Assembly: GCA_014871385.1 (NCBI GenBank)
Contig: CM026427.1
Span: forward strand, 9,492,344-9,556,343
DNA length: 64,000 nucleotides
Reading direction: 5' to 3'
Source of the DNA: Ceratodon purpureus
Taxonomy: Eukaryota > Streptophyta > Bryopsida > Pseudoditrichales > Ditrichaceae
Shown here: in pieces, positions 1 through 10,547 of the stretch
How positions within the stretch are numbered: the stretch's first letter is position 1
Layout: each line of letters begins with the position of its first letter
The notes under the pieces: generated by a model
Seen by the model: only the letters and a program-made list of their open reading frames with translations
What the model was told of the DNA's origin: nothing
Databases searched by the model: none
Program-made: the position numbers and the translations under genes

Positions 1-576
1 CAGTATCCAAAACCCTACTATAAACACAGCTGCAGCTCTCGGACGCACGCCCTTGTAAACCTGGCAATCCTCATGCGAATCCCCGAGCAAGTACCCGATA
101 TCCGCAGCAAAACCGATCACGATCACCGAGAGCATGATCATCACCACCCCAGCCCCTATAAACGGCCGCCTCCTCCCCCACCTGGATGTACATTGATCGC
201 TCCACATGCCCACGCATGGCTGCACCACCAACCCCGTAATCGGCCCACATAGCCATATGAACGACGAAAACGCATGCTCGATCCCGAGCATCTGAATATA
301 CGGCGTGAGCAGCGACAGCTGCAACGCCCACCCGAACTGGCACCCCGCTGCCACAATCGACGACAACGCGAGATTCACCAACCCTAATTGCCTCCCCTCC
401 CCCTTGGCATACAACGTCCCCTCATCCCATCGCCCCACTCCATCTCCCTCATGCGACGGCGTCTCCTTATGCCCATTCACTCCAAAATCCTCACTCTCCT
501 CGATGTCCACCGCCGCTGCTAGCGTCGCCAATTGGTACTCCCCTGATCTCTGCCTCACCCGCTCATCGCCCGCCAT
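1..576 (-). CDS. SUT: Sucrose transporter, N-terminal exon (partial, runs off left edge)
   Basis: Proton-coupled sucrose carrier of the GPH/MFS type, which moves sucrose across the plasma or vacuolar membrane. The frame from the ATG at 576 stays open to base 1 (192 codons). After a hydrophilic N-terminus of about 62 residues come [11 protein letters not shown] and [17 protein letters not shown] (about 86-101), [17 protein letters not shown] (107-123) and the loop [18 protein letters not shown] (126-143). RWGRRRPF is the hallmark cytoplasmic loop of plant sucrose transporters. About three membrane segments are visible; the family has twelve and about 500-600 residues, so two thirds lie outside the window. 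The start is the first ATG in a frame that matches the family from residue 63 on. Family assignment is firm; subgroup is not decided. Confidence 0.93.
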   Translation of the reverse strand, partial: MAGDERVRQRSGEYQLATLAAAVDIEESEDFGVNGHKETPSHEGDGVGRWDEGTLYAKGEGRQLGLVNLALSSIVAAGCQFGWALQLSLLTPYIQMLGIEHAFSSFIWLCGPITGLVVQPCVGMWSDQCTSRWGRRRPFIGAGVVMIMLSVIVIGFAADIGYLLGDSHEDCQVYKGVRPRAAAVFIVGFWIL

Positions 577-2916
577 CACTTCCCCTTTGGGTTAACCCTC
601 CCAACTCCAAACTTTTTCTCAAAATCCTCCCTCCTTCTTCTTCCTCCTCACCCAGGCACGCTCACAGACCGCTTTGCAACAACCTCCGCCATACACCCCC
701 GCACAATACCTCGCATCATCCATCTACCATCTCACAATCTCACAAACTCACCATCTCCACATCAACCTCAAAACCTCGTCCCACTTCCCAACCTCACATC
801 CAAAGCCAAAAACTCAAAGCTGGGTTCCAATTCCAAGCTGATATTCTACGAGAATTGATCTCCACTCCTCAACTCCCGAGCTTCCGAGCTCACTGATAGC
901 AATCCACCCGGTGCGAAAACCCCGACCTAGATCCACTGATCTCACAAAAACGCAACCTGCTTGAAACTAAACGAAAAATCTTCCGGAAAAGTTTGTGCGA
1001 AAAGTGAAAGATGGGCTTGAAATGAAACTGCGTGTACATGTGGGAGTGCAGTCGCCGATCAATGCGCCCATGAATTGCTCGCATCTGGTTCGGTGCATGA
1101 TTGCTCAAGCTAACGCGCTCGTCGCTCAAGCCGGGACCAGGACCAGCTTTTGCGTAGAATTCGTAGATAACTGAGCTTCTAATCTACGCTATTCTTAGAT
1201 CATACCGGTATTGGAACCAGTAACGGGTTTGGGGTTATGTCTCAGAGTAGGCAGGAAACGCGAAAGTGCTACAATATCTACAAAATGTAGACTTTGGGTT
1301 TTATAATGTACGTCCTAGGTAGATGATGACGGTTTTGGAGTGATGTGATGGTTTTGGGTTTTGCGGGGGAGTGGGTGTGCCAGGTCAGCGAGGGGAATGA
1401 TGTTAGCCGGTCGCGTGGTGACGTGGGCCGGTTGGGGGACGAGGAGAGCCGGTCACGTGGTGACGTGTACGGTCAGCGGGGGCTCTGGGCCGGTCAGATG
1501 CAGTGGGTCGGTTGAGAGTGTCTGTAAGTTTGGGAGAATGTGTCAATGATGCAATGGTTGCCAATTATGTTTTGTACGTTGAAAATCTGTCTGTATTTTT
1601 CTCCGAGTCGTGATTGATCGAGTGGGAGAGGTGATGGCGATGGTGATGGTTTTTTAACTCCAGTAATTTAATGCACGTTTGAGGGTCTTGGATATGACTG
1701 CTTGGTGTGGGATTGTGTATGATTGGGAAGATATTGCAAGGAAGTCGGGATGTACACATGCATTGTAGGTTTTTGGAGGATTGTCATTTGAAGATGTACA
1801 GTGTAGTGCAGCAGCGATGGTCTAGGCTCTGGTTGCTGTGTGTATGGTATAGTAGTGGTTGGAGGAATAGTTTGTTTGTGGATTTTGAAGTAGGAGTTGT
1901 TTATTGCACTGGGTTTTCTTTGAAGTAGTGTGAGGAAGCTAGGGGATTAGAATGATTTAAAAACAAGAACGGTGGAACCGTGAGGCTCTGTCCTCAGTAA
2001 TGATGTTTTACTAAAGTATATGCATTTAATTAACTTAATCATTAGTAAATGCAATAGGCTATGATTTAGTTAAAAACTAGATGAGAATTTTAGGAGCAAA
2101 TCACATTTAGTAAATAAATGAAAAAGGATAAAATAATTTTAAATTATTGTCGAAAATATATTGAATTTTTATGTTTATAGTCTTGTAAAATTATACTTCC
2201 AGATTCTATTGGATATCCTCAAGTACCCACATCAGAACATGATCATTCAATATTTTAAGAAAAAAAAATTACTTAGTTTTTAGAAGAATGTACTGACAAT
2301 AAAACAATCACATTTTAACATTGAAATTTATCCTTTTTGTGGTTTTAGCATTAAAATTACCATGCAAGGCAATGATGAATCATTGAAATACTGTAAAGCC
2401 CATTCAGAAAATAATTCTTTATTGTCATATGAAATATATAAGTTTGAGTAGAATAATTATTTTGTTCAATGTATATAAATATATGTAAAATATTTTTTAT
2501 AAATGCTAAATGTTCTTTGTTACCTTCTTTATTCTATGGATATGGATTTTAATAATGATGATATTTTCTATTTCATTTTTCATCAATAATTTTTTGATAA
2601 TAATATTGTATGTCAATATTTTTATTCAAATCAATAAAATTTACATATCCAATACTAACTAAAATAATATCCACTAAAATTTTGTGTATATTATTTGATC
2701 TGAAAATAAAAACCTCTTAATTATTTATAACCATAAGTTTTAAAACTTTAAAGCATTTAATTATTAGATATCCAAAACTTTTCCAAAAAAAAAATACACA
2801 ATAAATGAAAATTTGGAGGTATGATATTTTTACAAGTATTGAATCAAAAATATTTTATAAAACTATATGAACAAATCTGACTAAACCAACCTTTCAAAGC
2901 CAGGAGATTGAAACAA
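577..2916. other. Upstream region of the sucrose transporter, no gene seen
   Basis: Bases 577-900 are C/T-rich and look like the leader and proximal promoter of the minus-strand transporter. 1360-1520 is GC-rich with an ACGT-box duplication. From about 1950 the DNA becomes very AT-rich. The short reading frames here show no family features or codon bias that I would trust. Confidence 0.5.
1406..1467. promoter_or_regulatory. Duplicated ACGT-box cluster
   Basis: Two 20-bp copies, GCCGGTCGCGTGGTGACGTG (1406-1425) and GCCGGTCACGTGGTGACGTG (1448-1467), differ at one base. The second contains a perfect G-box CACGTG (1454-1459), and both end in TGACGTG, the core bound by plant bZIP factors. The pair lies about 830-890 bp upstream of the transporter ATG. 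A regulatory role is inference. Confidence 0.35.
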
Positions 2917-3373
2917 AATCATTTAATCAAAAGCATTTAGCCAAAATCATGTAATCGAGGGCATTGGAGCAAAATTGTTTGAGCAAGATTGAATAAGTAA
3001 AATTGTTTGAGTAAGACTGATCAAGTAAAACTGTTCAGGCATAATTGTTTGAATAAAGGGAATATCTTTGTTTAAGCAAGACTGTTTAAGCAAGACTGTT
3101 TAAGCAAGACTGTTTAAGCAAGACTGTTTAAGCAAGATTGTTTAAACAAAACTGTTTAAGCAAGACTGTTTAAGCAAAACTGTTTAAGCAAAACTGTTTA
3201 AGCAAAACTTTGGATGGGAAATTGTGGATGGGAAATTATGGATGAAAGACTGCATGTGAAAGACTGCATGTGAAAGATTGCATGTGAAAGACTGCATGTG
3301 AAAGATTGCATGTGAAAGACTGCATGTGAAAGACTGCGGATGAAGAATTGTAGAGGGAAGATTGTAGATGAAA
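2917..3373. repeat. Drifting 14-bp minisatellite, about 32 units
   Basis: The whole stretch reads as 14-bp units. Early degenerate units such as AATTGTTTGAGCAA (2917-3056) give way, after one phase break near 3057-3079, to GACTGTTTAAGCAA (3080-3205), then to GGATGGGA-type units (3206-3247), then to GACTGCATGTGAAA (3248-3331), then to degenerate units up to 3373. Unit length is kept while sequence changes along the array. Because 14 is not a multiple of 3, the open frames across it on the minus strand are a by-product. Confidence 0.9.
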
Positions 3374-5118
3374 TAGTTTGCAAATGTAAAAACCTGCACA
3401 TAAATCTCACAAAATATGTGTTTATATTATAAAAAAAAAACAAATTTCCAAATTGAATTGAGTTTGAACCTCATATTTAATAGTGCTGTACATAGAACAG
3501 GCTCAAAGCAGACAACAATGAAGCATAACAATAAGGACAAGTAATTATGAATAATAACCTGCCAGGTACCCAAGGTCCAAGAGATGCATCTCCAGTATCT
3601 AACAGCTGTCTTAAACACGAACTAGATCCATACTTCTCAGGTTCTCTGCAACAAGGACAAATTGGTATCCCTCATCCTACATCTCATATAGAGAGACAGA
3701 AATTTAGCATCACGCAAAGCACTAAATTGTCTTGCACCTAACGATCCACTAGCAACACCTTGCTTGATCAAATACATTTTCAACAAAACTATCTCCAGGT
3801 TGACAGAAACATCTGACTTTTAGAAGACTAGGTAAACACACTTGACCCCTCTGGCATCCAACAAAAATTTCATACTGTTCCATGTAACATGTATAATATG
3901 CAAAATGGGAGAAAATTCTGCAAATGGATCTACATTAATACTGAGATTTCTGCTGGAAGAGCCAAAATCGGAAAGGGGAAGCTGCTCCAAAAGAGAAAAC
4001 CAGGATCGAAAAAACTCACCAGGCTTACTTGTTTTCACAATCAGCTTTACGTTGACGTTTGGCAGCCTAAGATTGCGACAACACCTTACAAATCCATCTC
4101 AATATCCCCGCCAGATTCAAAGTGGATCATCACACACCTGCACACTACGATACAAACAAACCCTAAGAGTGGCACCGGCAACAGCAAGAGTGATCTGCAA
4201 CTAAGGTGCGAGTGTACTAACGAGAGAGACTCATGTTTGGGGAAGATGCGACGCTCCAAGCGAGCAAATTCTTCCACAAACTTCTCGAAACTGATCAAAA
4301 CTGCAGAAGACGTTGCGACCACCTCAGGGGAATAATCATTCAATCACGTACCTCGATCTGCTAGTGCTGAAATCTGGTGATTCCGACAAAGTCACTCACT
4401 GGCCTCAACATGCGGCACCACAATCAAAGCTATGATCCTTTCGATCCCTTGTGACACACAAACGTCGACAGAAATTTAAGACAAAACGACACAAAAGGCA
4501 CGCAAACGAAATGGGTATCACAGCAAGTCGATGAGTGGCTCTGGAGTGATAACGAGAGAAGCGGCGTGGAGGCGCGGGAGAGCAGCAGTGGCAGCGTCCT
4601 CACTCGCCATGCGCGTTGGGCCTCTGGTCCGCGGCCATCGCTCCATCCCTTCGCTCCTCGCTTGTGCAAAACGGCGACTACACTGCTTGCCACCATCGAC
4701 AAACAACCCAAGCACCGGCAACCTTATCCACGGCCCTTCATCGAACTGCATGCAGATTCATGCGCTGCCACCTGTCAGGGCCACATTCGCGCACACCCCG
4801 CAAAGGTCGAAAAGTGTGAAAACGGTTCCAAAATACTCTATCGTGTTTCAAAGTGTGAAAACGGTTCTAGATAGGTCATTGGACTTTTGGCTCGAGTTGA
4901 TGGGGAAGTCTCCACATAGTCTCTGCCTCAGAGGACAGAGACAATAAATCATGTAAAGACAGGTGTAGATAATTTGATGAACCTTTGACATTTTGGTACT
5001 GGGAAGCTCAGAAAGCAGCATGCAATGTATGTATAGGATTTGTGCACTGGAGGGGTATCTGGGCACTTTGGGATATTTTAATCTGGCTCATGCTGACTAA
5101 TGTGAACACTATTCCCTA
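3374..5118 (-). other. Possible minus-strand gene with unresolved exons
   Basis: Several coding-like stretches with usable splice signals occur on the minus strand, but I could not join them into one frame. From 4608 downward an ATG opens MASEDAATAALPRLHAASL. From 4302 downward, after an acceptor CTGCAG, there is SFEKFVEEFARLERRIFPKH followed by ESLS; the FPKHESL string recalls a plant GNAT-type acetyltransferase, from memory only. Near 4030 NLRLPNVNVKLIVKTSKPG ends at a GTGAGT donor. Near 3730 there is QFSALRDAKFLSLY. This may be a diverged gene, a pseudogene, or chance. Confidence 0.25.
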
Positions 5119-5129
5119 AATCCCACTTT

Positions 5130-5133
<4 letters not shown>
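5119..5133. repeat. LINE target-site duplication, 3' side
   Basis: AATCCCACTTTGTTT, identical to 12359-12373. The last three T residues merge with the tail, so the true duplication is 12-15 bp. Confidence 0.9.

Positions 5134-5171
<38 letters not shown>
5131..5171 (-). repeat. LINE poly-A tail (41 bases)
   Basis: An uninterrupted T run on the plus strand directly beside the left target-site duplication, as expected for the 3' end of a minus-strand LINE. Confidence 0.95.
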
Positions 5172-5172
<1 letters not shown>

Positions 5173-5352
5173 AAGCAAATGGTGACTTTATTCCACTGCG
5201 AAGAAAAATAAACACACCGTCACGCAACCAAACAAGGCAGAACCTTATCGGCGATACCACTTTAAATTTTTACCTACCTGATAAAACGTAAATCTGAGAA
5301 CTTGAGGCAAACTGCCTAACCTAACCGAAAATCAACACCTGTTTCCTAGCAT

Positions 5353-8300
5353 CTAAGTCTGGTAACGCCCTGTGCGCGGGCGGTCGTAGTTCCAACGCAC
5401 CCCGCGCTCAGACATGGTAAAGAAGAACCCCGCATGCATCCAAGTAGCTGTGAACGTTTCCTGAGCCTTTGTAATCCCAGAAGGCTGGTTCTGTTCACAC
5501 CACGCGATGCGAGTCCAGGCCATTCGGGCTAGATCGAGGAAGGCGTCCCAAAGTGATTGCTCCAAGACTTCAGTGGACCAGCGATGTCCATGGAACACCT
5601 GCTGATTTCTTTGGATCCAGATGATCCAAAGTGTAGCACCCCGCATGAGGGACCAGAGTGGACGTAAGGCGTCAAATGCCGTCGGGAGAGGGGTGTCCAG
5701 GAGGCACTGAGACCACGAGAGGCGATCCCACGGGCCCGCATCACGGGGCGTAGGAGCGAGGCAATGAAGTATTGTAGCCACAAAGTCCCACGCCCGCACG
5801 GCTGGTGCACAGGCATGGAAACAATGTTCGAGGGTCTCCGGGGTACCCGTATCACAACAGGGGCACAAGTCCGGTGTGGTTGCAAAAGCTTGATGACGCC
5901 ATTGATTCACAGCGACAGCTCGATGGAGCAAACTCCACACAAAGGCTGCTTCTTTGCGAGGCCGCGCGGAATTCCAGACTTCTTTCCAATCTGGTTGAAA
6001 ATCCGCCGCCACATTGCCTGCCCATTTCTGACTAATAGGCCGAGAAAGATGAGGACGGGGGTGAATAAGTTGGCGCCCCTTAGTGGCTGTATAATTATGC
6101 AATGGCTCTCCATTGTTCCAAGCCCAACGCCCTGGATCGAAGATCAGGCGGCTAAGCGGCGCCAGATAAAAGGATTGAACCTTTCGGGGCTGGGGGCGGC
6201 CCGCACCTTCGGTGAGGATGCGAATACGACGCAGGCAGCCCTGGAGCAGTGGAGCGTCTGCAGGGGGATCCGGCGCGATCACCAACCGCCGGGAGATATG
6301 GCCAACTGTAAAGCGCGGTACATCGTGAGGCAGTTCCAAGGGGGATACCGCCCGTGGAATTAAGGGGCAGAACTTATCAGTCGTGCGAAAAACGATGGAG
6401 GGATCACGGTCCATAGGGCCTGTGAAGAGTCCGAGCCATTCGTCCTTGACGGACTGGGTGGCTGTCCGGAGAGAGATATCAGTCCACTGTCTGGGAAGGT
6501 GGGATTGGAAGGAATCCACCATGTGGCGTTCAGTGTCCAACAAGCCATATTGTCGCTGCAGAGTCGCCCATGGCCGTAGTATATGAGCATCTGCCTCCCA
6601 GAGATCAGTGAGGCAATGTAGGCCTCGCGAGGCCAGCTGACGCGCTTGGTCAAGTGAGAATCCGAAGTTAACTCCTATGAAGTGGGAGGTCCACCATAGG
6701 TTCGTGTTGCGGACTTCATCGGCATTGCGGGGCGGGACCGCGTCCAGGCAAGGCGTAATTTGCCGCCATGCTTGCGCAATTCGCTGCCACACTGAGGAGC
6801 CTCGAGGAGTTGAAAACCGGGAAAGAAAAGCGAATTGAAGACTGGGTGGCCATGCACCTGCCCGTTGGGGTTGAATTTGAATCATCCGATGGCGCAGAAG
6901 GATGGCTAAGGGGGAGTTACTGGGGAGGAGTGCCTTAATCAACCACTTGTTGGTTAAGGCTGTGAGCGCCTCCTGGGGGTCAATCAGCCCGAGTCCTCCC
7001 ACGTCTTTAGCAGCGCAGCAGTCGTTCCAACTGACTCGGGTGCGGATGCGGAGCGCCGTGCCTCCCCAGAGGTAGTTACGCAGGGTGGTCCGAATAGAGT
7101 TCAGAATTTTCCGGGACCCTCCCCATAAACTCAAGAAATACCAAAGTGTCGAGAGGAGGACAGAGTTGACAATGACTGTTCGGGCGGCCAGGGACAACTG
7201 CGTGGTTGCCCAATACTTGAGCTTCTTGCGTATCTTCGCGGCAAGAAATTCATCCACGTCGGGAGTGGCGAGAGAAATGCCAAACGGAGTGCCTAAGAGG
7301 CGAGAGAGAGCCTGCGGGGGTGCGACTTCGCAGCCAAAGAGGTCCAACCACCGGGGTGGTGCGCCCTGCCCGTACCAATACAGCGCGCACTTGGCGCGGT
7401 TGATCTGAAGCCCTGTGGCCAAGCCGAAGTCGATAAGCAGATTTGAGACGGCTTCCAGGTTCCGCCTGGTGCCATAGATGGAGTAAGTCGTGTCATCTGC
7501 GAACTGCGATAGCACCTGTTGTGTGGAGCCGTCGGGGAGGAGGATCCCGCGCAACCGGCCACATTCAAGAGCGCGGTAGGAAGCCGTGGCAAGAGCTTCT
7601 GCCACAATGAGGAAGAGGTAGGGCGCCAGGGGGCAGCCCTGGCGCACCCCTCGGCGTATATCAAATTCGCTGGTGCAGAGGCCGTTCAAGGCCACCGATG
7701 CTGAGGCTCGGGTGAGGAGGAGGCGAACCAAGCTAATGAATTGATCCGGCAGGCCCATACGGGCCATGACTCGGAACAAGAAATCCCAGCTAACTGAATC
7801 ATATGCCTTGCTGAAGTCCAGCTTGAGCATGATCAGAGGCTGGGTAGATGCTTGCGCCCACGCGATAGTCTCATGCTGGACGAGTACCGTGTCAAGAATG
7901 TAGCGGGATGGAAGAAAGGCCGACTGCCCTTCATGAATTACCTCCGGGAGTACCCGTTGGAGTCGGATTTGGAGCAGTTTAGCCACAATCTTATAGGATG
8001 TATTAAGCAGAGTTATAGGGCGCCAATTGGGGATGAATTCGAGATCACCAGCTTTAGGGAGGAGCACCACTAGTCCCTTATTCATGCCTGGGGGAAGTCG
8101 GCCTTCGGTGATGGCACGGGCGACCATTGTAGTGAAGTCTGCCCCGATCACCGGCCAGAGTTTAACGTAGAAGTCTGTGAGGACCCCGTCAGGGCCCGGA
8201 CTTTTTCCGGAGGCCATCTGGAGGAGAGCCTCATGTAGTTCGTGGTCTGTAGGGGTAGTCCCCAGTGCCTCGAGAGTGGCCGGGTCGATGCGCTCCCGAA

Positions 8301-9654
8301 AGGACGGTGGAATCAGGTCGAGCAATGCGTCTTCGGCCTGCACATGGTGCTCATCCCGAGGGGCGGCCTTGTATAAGTCGCTGTAGTATTCCAAGACTCT
8401 GCGTTCCACCTCGTCCCGGCTGGTGACGCGCGTGCCAGCAGCCGTATGGATGGCCGTGATCTGGGCCGCGGCTGGGCGCTCACGGACCGCTCTAAAGAAC
8501 TCAGCACTCACTTGGTCCCCGCGGTGCTTCCAGCGGACTCGGGATCTGGCTTTGCGGCCAGCCTGTTGCCGGTCATGGAACTGGACCAAACGTTGGCGGA
8601 CTACTCCCCGATGCTCGAGCGTGGGGCCATCATCAGGGCGGAGCTGAGCCTGGTGCGTTGCCTCGGCCAATTCTTGAACCAGTTGGGCTTCGTCCGCGCG
8701 TAAAGTGGCTGCCTTGGTGCGGCAAAAGCCACGGTAAAATCTGATGACTTTCCTAAGTTTCGCAAAGAAGGTGCTCCTCGGACCTGCCATGGTCCATATC
8801 CGTTGAATTTCGGGGCCAGCCTCATCTAACCAGGTGGCATTCATTTTCCACTGAGTAACCCGAGGAGGTTGAGCTTCCAATTGCACAGAGGCAAAAACTG
8901 GATGGTGGTCTGAGCGGGGAAAGTCCCCTCGAATGGAATAGTGAAGGAGAATTCGCTCAGGGGCCAGGGGTGGGGCATTGAAGAGGTATACCCGATCGAG
9001 TCGGGCCAAGGCCCGCTCCGCACCTGGTCGATTGTTATCCCAGGAAAAGCGGAGGCTGCCTTCCGTGCGAGGGTGGTCACTTACGTTAAGGACCACCTTC
9101 ATCTCGTCAAAGATATGACGTTCCCGGCGAGGTACTATTGTCGCCCCAGGCCTGGATTTATCAGTACGGTGTTCCACCATATTAAAATCGCCTAATAAAA
9201 TCCAACGGCTTTGAGATGGGAGGGACTGAGCCATCGTCTCCCATAGGATGCAGCGAGCAGCGGATGTGTTCGGCGCGTAGACATTCGCAATGCCGACATC
9301 TCCGCCAGGCAAACCTTGGAGTACTATCCATTGCACTCGGTTCTCAAGAAGGGCACCCGAGGCGCCCACATGGCGAGCCCATCGAGGGTGGAGAAGGGTA
9401 AAGACGCCTCCACAGCCCGCCCCCTCGTCTTGAGGCGAATGTCCATAGCCGGCGGTAGCCTCCTGCCCAAAGCAGCTGGAACCTCGCCAGAGTTGCGGGC
9501 CAAGCTGTTGAAAAGCGAGACCCCGAGTTTTGTGCTCCTGAATGGCCACACAATCCAGGGAAGGAGAAGAGGATTGCAGGTAGACGCGAAGAGCGTCGAT
9601 AGCCGAGGCCTCATTGAGGCCTCGGACGTTGAGCGAGAGGAGTTGTAATTTCAT
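5353..9654 (-). CDS. LINE ORF2: endonuclease, reverse transcriptase and zinc-binding C-terminus (1433 aa)
   Basis: Nicks target DNA and reverse-transcribes the element RNA. An apurinic-type endonuclease covers about residues 1-255, with LSLNVRGLN at 6-14, IQEHK (38-42), GDFNMVEHRTD (155-165) and the terminal SDHHPVF (248-254). The reverse transcriptase has GKSPGPDG (483-490), NWRPITLLN (543-551), KLDFSKAYDSVSWDF (611-625) with one catalytic Asp, RRGVRQGCPLAPYLF (667-681) and the active-site FADD (718-721). Near residue 1280 is a zf-RVT-type cluster, CPCCDTGTPETLEHCFHAC. All key motifs are intact and there is no internal stop. Its ATG overlaps the stop of the upstream frame as ATGA, which suggests reinitiation after termination. 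Confidence 0.96.
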   Translation of the reverse strand: MKLQLLSLNVRGLNEASAIDALRVYLQSSSPSLDCVAIQEHKTRGLAFQQLGPQLWRGSSCFGQEATAGYGHSPQDEGAGCGGVFTLLHPRWARHVGASGALLENRVQWIVLQGLPGGDVGIANVYAPNTSAARCILWETMAQSLPSQSRWILLGDFNMVEHRTDKSRPGATIVPRRERHIFDEMKVVLNVSDHPRTEGSLRFSWDNNRPGAERALARLDRVYLFNAPPLAPERILLHYSIRGDFPRSDHHPVFASVQLEAQPPRVTQWKMNATWLDEAGPEIQRIWTMAGPRSTFFAKLRKVIRFYRGFCRTKAATLRADEAQLVQELAEATHQAQLRPDDGPTLEHRGVVRQRLVQFHDRQQAGRKARSRVRWKHRGDQVSAEFFRAVRERPAAAQITAIHTAAGTRVTSRDEVERRVLEYYSDLYKAAPRDEHHVQAEDALLDLIPPSFRERIDPATLEALGTTPTDHELHEALLQMASGKSPGPDGVLTDFYVKLWPVIGADFTTMVARAITEGRLPPGMNKGLVVLLPKAGDLEFIPNWRPITLLNTSYKIVAKLLQIRLQRVLPEVIHEGQSAFLPSRYILDTVLVQHETIAWAQASTQPLIMLKLDFSKAYDSVSWDFLFRVMARMGLPDQFISLVRLLLTRASASVALNGLCTSEFDIRRGVRQGCPLAPYLFLIVAEALATASYRALECGRLRGILLPDGSTQQVLSQFADDTTYSIYGTRRNLEAVSNLLIDFGLATGLQINRAKCALYWYGQGAPPRWLDLFGCEVAPPQALSRLLGTPFGISLATPDVDEFLAAKIRKKLKYWATTQLSLAARTVIVNSVLLSTLWYFLSLWGGSRKILNSIRTTLRNYLWGGTALRIRTRVSWNDCCAAKDVGGLGLIDPQEALTALTNKWLIKALLPSNSPLAILLRHRMIQIQPQRAGAWPPSLQFAFLSRFSTPRGSSVWQRIAQAWRQITPCLDAVPPRNADEVRNTNLWWTSHFIGVNFGFSLDQARQLASRGLHCLTDLWEADAHILRPWATLQRQYGLLDTERHMVDSFQSHLPRQWTDISLRTATQSVKDEWLGLFTGPMDRDPSIVFRTTDKFCPLIPRAVSPLELPHDVPRFTVGHISRRLVIAPDPPADAPLLQGCLRRIRILTEGAGRPQPRKVQSFYLAPLSRLIFDPGRWAWNNGEPLHNYTATKGRQLIHPRPHLSRPISQKWAGNVAADFQPDWKEVWNSARPRKEAAFVWSLLHRAVAVNQWRHQAFATTPDLCPCCDTGTPETLEHCFHACAPAVRAWDFVATILHCLAPTPRDAGPWDRLSWSQCLLDTPLPTAFDALRPLWSLMRGATLWIIWIQRNQQVFHGHRWSTEVLEQSLWDAFLDLARMAWTRIAWCEQNQPSGITKAQETFTATWMHAGFFFTMSERGVRWNYDRPRTGRYQT

Positions 9655-10547
9655 CTTTCACTGGAGGGGATATGGGCGTCCCCGCCGCTCTCAGTGGTAG
9701 GTTGTCGGAAGCCCCAGACATCATAAGCTGGGGGTCGGTGCGTGGCGGGCGTGACCACCTGCCTAGCGGCAGTGCGGAGCTCTCGCAGCGAGGCTGGGGC
9801 CGCGCCATGGGTAGGCGGCGGTACCGGGGCAGGAGGATCCGCCTCAAGGAAGGAGAGTATCCGGCCAGCCAGACTCTGTGGAGGCTGACGAGGCCGAGCA
9901 GCACCTAGAGCACTTGATTCTCCAGGCCCCGAGGGTGGATGTCGATGCGTCTGGGCCGGGGCGGCCTCGGGTGAGGCCGGGTACGAAGGGAGCTGATGAG
10001 CAGCGTCTTCGAAGTGATCCTCGTAGCCTGTCGACGGGGACGACAGCTGGTTGCCAGCCGGAGGGAGGGGACTGGTACCAGGGGGGAGTGGCGGAGCCGG
10101 GGGTGAAAGCGCAGGATCGCTAGAGGTCGCAGCGACCATCGGCCGCAGGGGCTGGGCGGGAGAGCCAATGATTCCCGCGGGTGACCCTGGCCCTATTGCG
10201 TCTCGTGGATGGGCCATGGGATCCATGACCGGAGCGGCCTGTCGCGTACTTTGTACCTCAGAGCCGGAGGGTGAGCTACTTGGATCTGTCTCAGAACTCG
10301 GAATCGCCGGATTCCAGTGATTGTGGAACGGTTGAGAACCCTGAGATTCCACCGAGGTAGGGGCCTCAATGCTCTCGCTCTGACGTTTGTTGTCGGAGTC
10401 CACATCCATGTCTGTGGTATCAGTATCGTCTACGAGCGCCGAGTCTGCTGTCGAAGGGGTCCGGGGGGAGGACGGCAGGAGAGGCGGGGACAGTTTGTCC
10501 CTGTAAGCCTTCTTCGTACGGTACTCTTTCTCCCATCCATTCCAGAT
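9651..10547 (-). CDS. ORF1 extension after a single TAG (298 codons)
   Basis: This frame begins right after the ORF1 stop and in the same frame, so only one TAG (10550-10548, context CTG TAG ATC) separates it from ORF1. It has 46 codons before its first ATG (10409) and ends in the ATGA overlap with ORF2. The product is Pro/Ser/Ala-rich and low in complexity, with no recognised domain. Three readings are possible: a premature stop in what was an ORF1 of about 828 codons, programmed stop read-through, or a separate ORF from 10409. Persistence of a 298-codon open frame ending exactly at ORF2 argues that it was translated in the recent past. Confidence 0.6.
   Translation of the reverse strand: MWNGWEKEYRTKKAYRDKLSPPLLPSSPRTPSTADSALVDDTDTTDMDVDSDNKRQSESIEAPTSVESQGSQPFHNHWNPAIPSSETDPSSSPSGSEVQSTRQAAPVMDPMAHPRDAIGPGSPAGIIGSPAQPLRPMVAATSSDPALSPPAPPLPPGTSPLPPAGNQLSSPSTGYEDHFEDAAHQLPSYPASPEAAPAQTHRHPPSGPGESSALGAARPRQPPQSLAGRILSFLEADPPAPVPPPTHGAAPASLRELRTAARQVVTPATHRPPAYDVWGFRQPTTESGGDAHIPSSER

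Noticed and set aside
3184..3443. Minus-strand frames encoding repeated SHAIFHMQSF peptides
   Set aside because: They come from the 14-bp minisatellite, whose period leaves several frames open by chance; there is no other coding sign.
4531..4947. 138-codon plus-strand frame
   Set aside because: Arg/Ser-rich without recognisable features, and overlapping a more plausible minus-strand start (MASEDAATAA).
5764..6363. 199-codon plus-strand frame inside the LINE, and many others from 5.8 to 11.6 kb
   Set aside because: Antisense shadows of the GC-rich ORF1/ORF2 frames, with no domains of their own.
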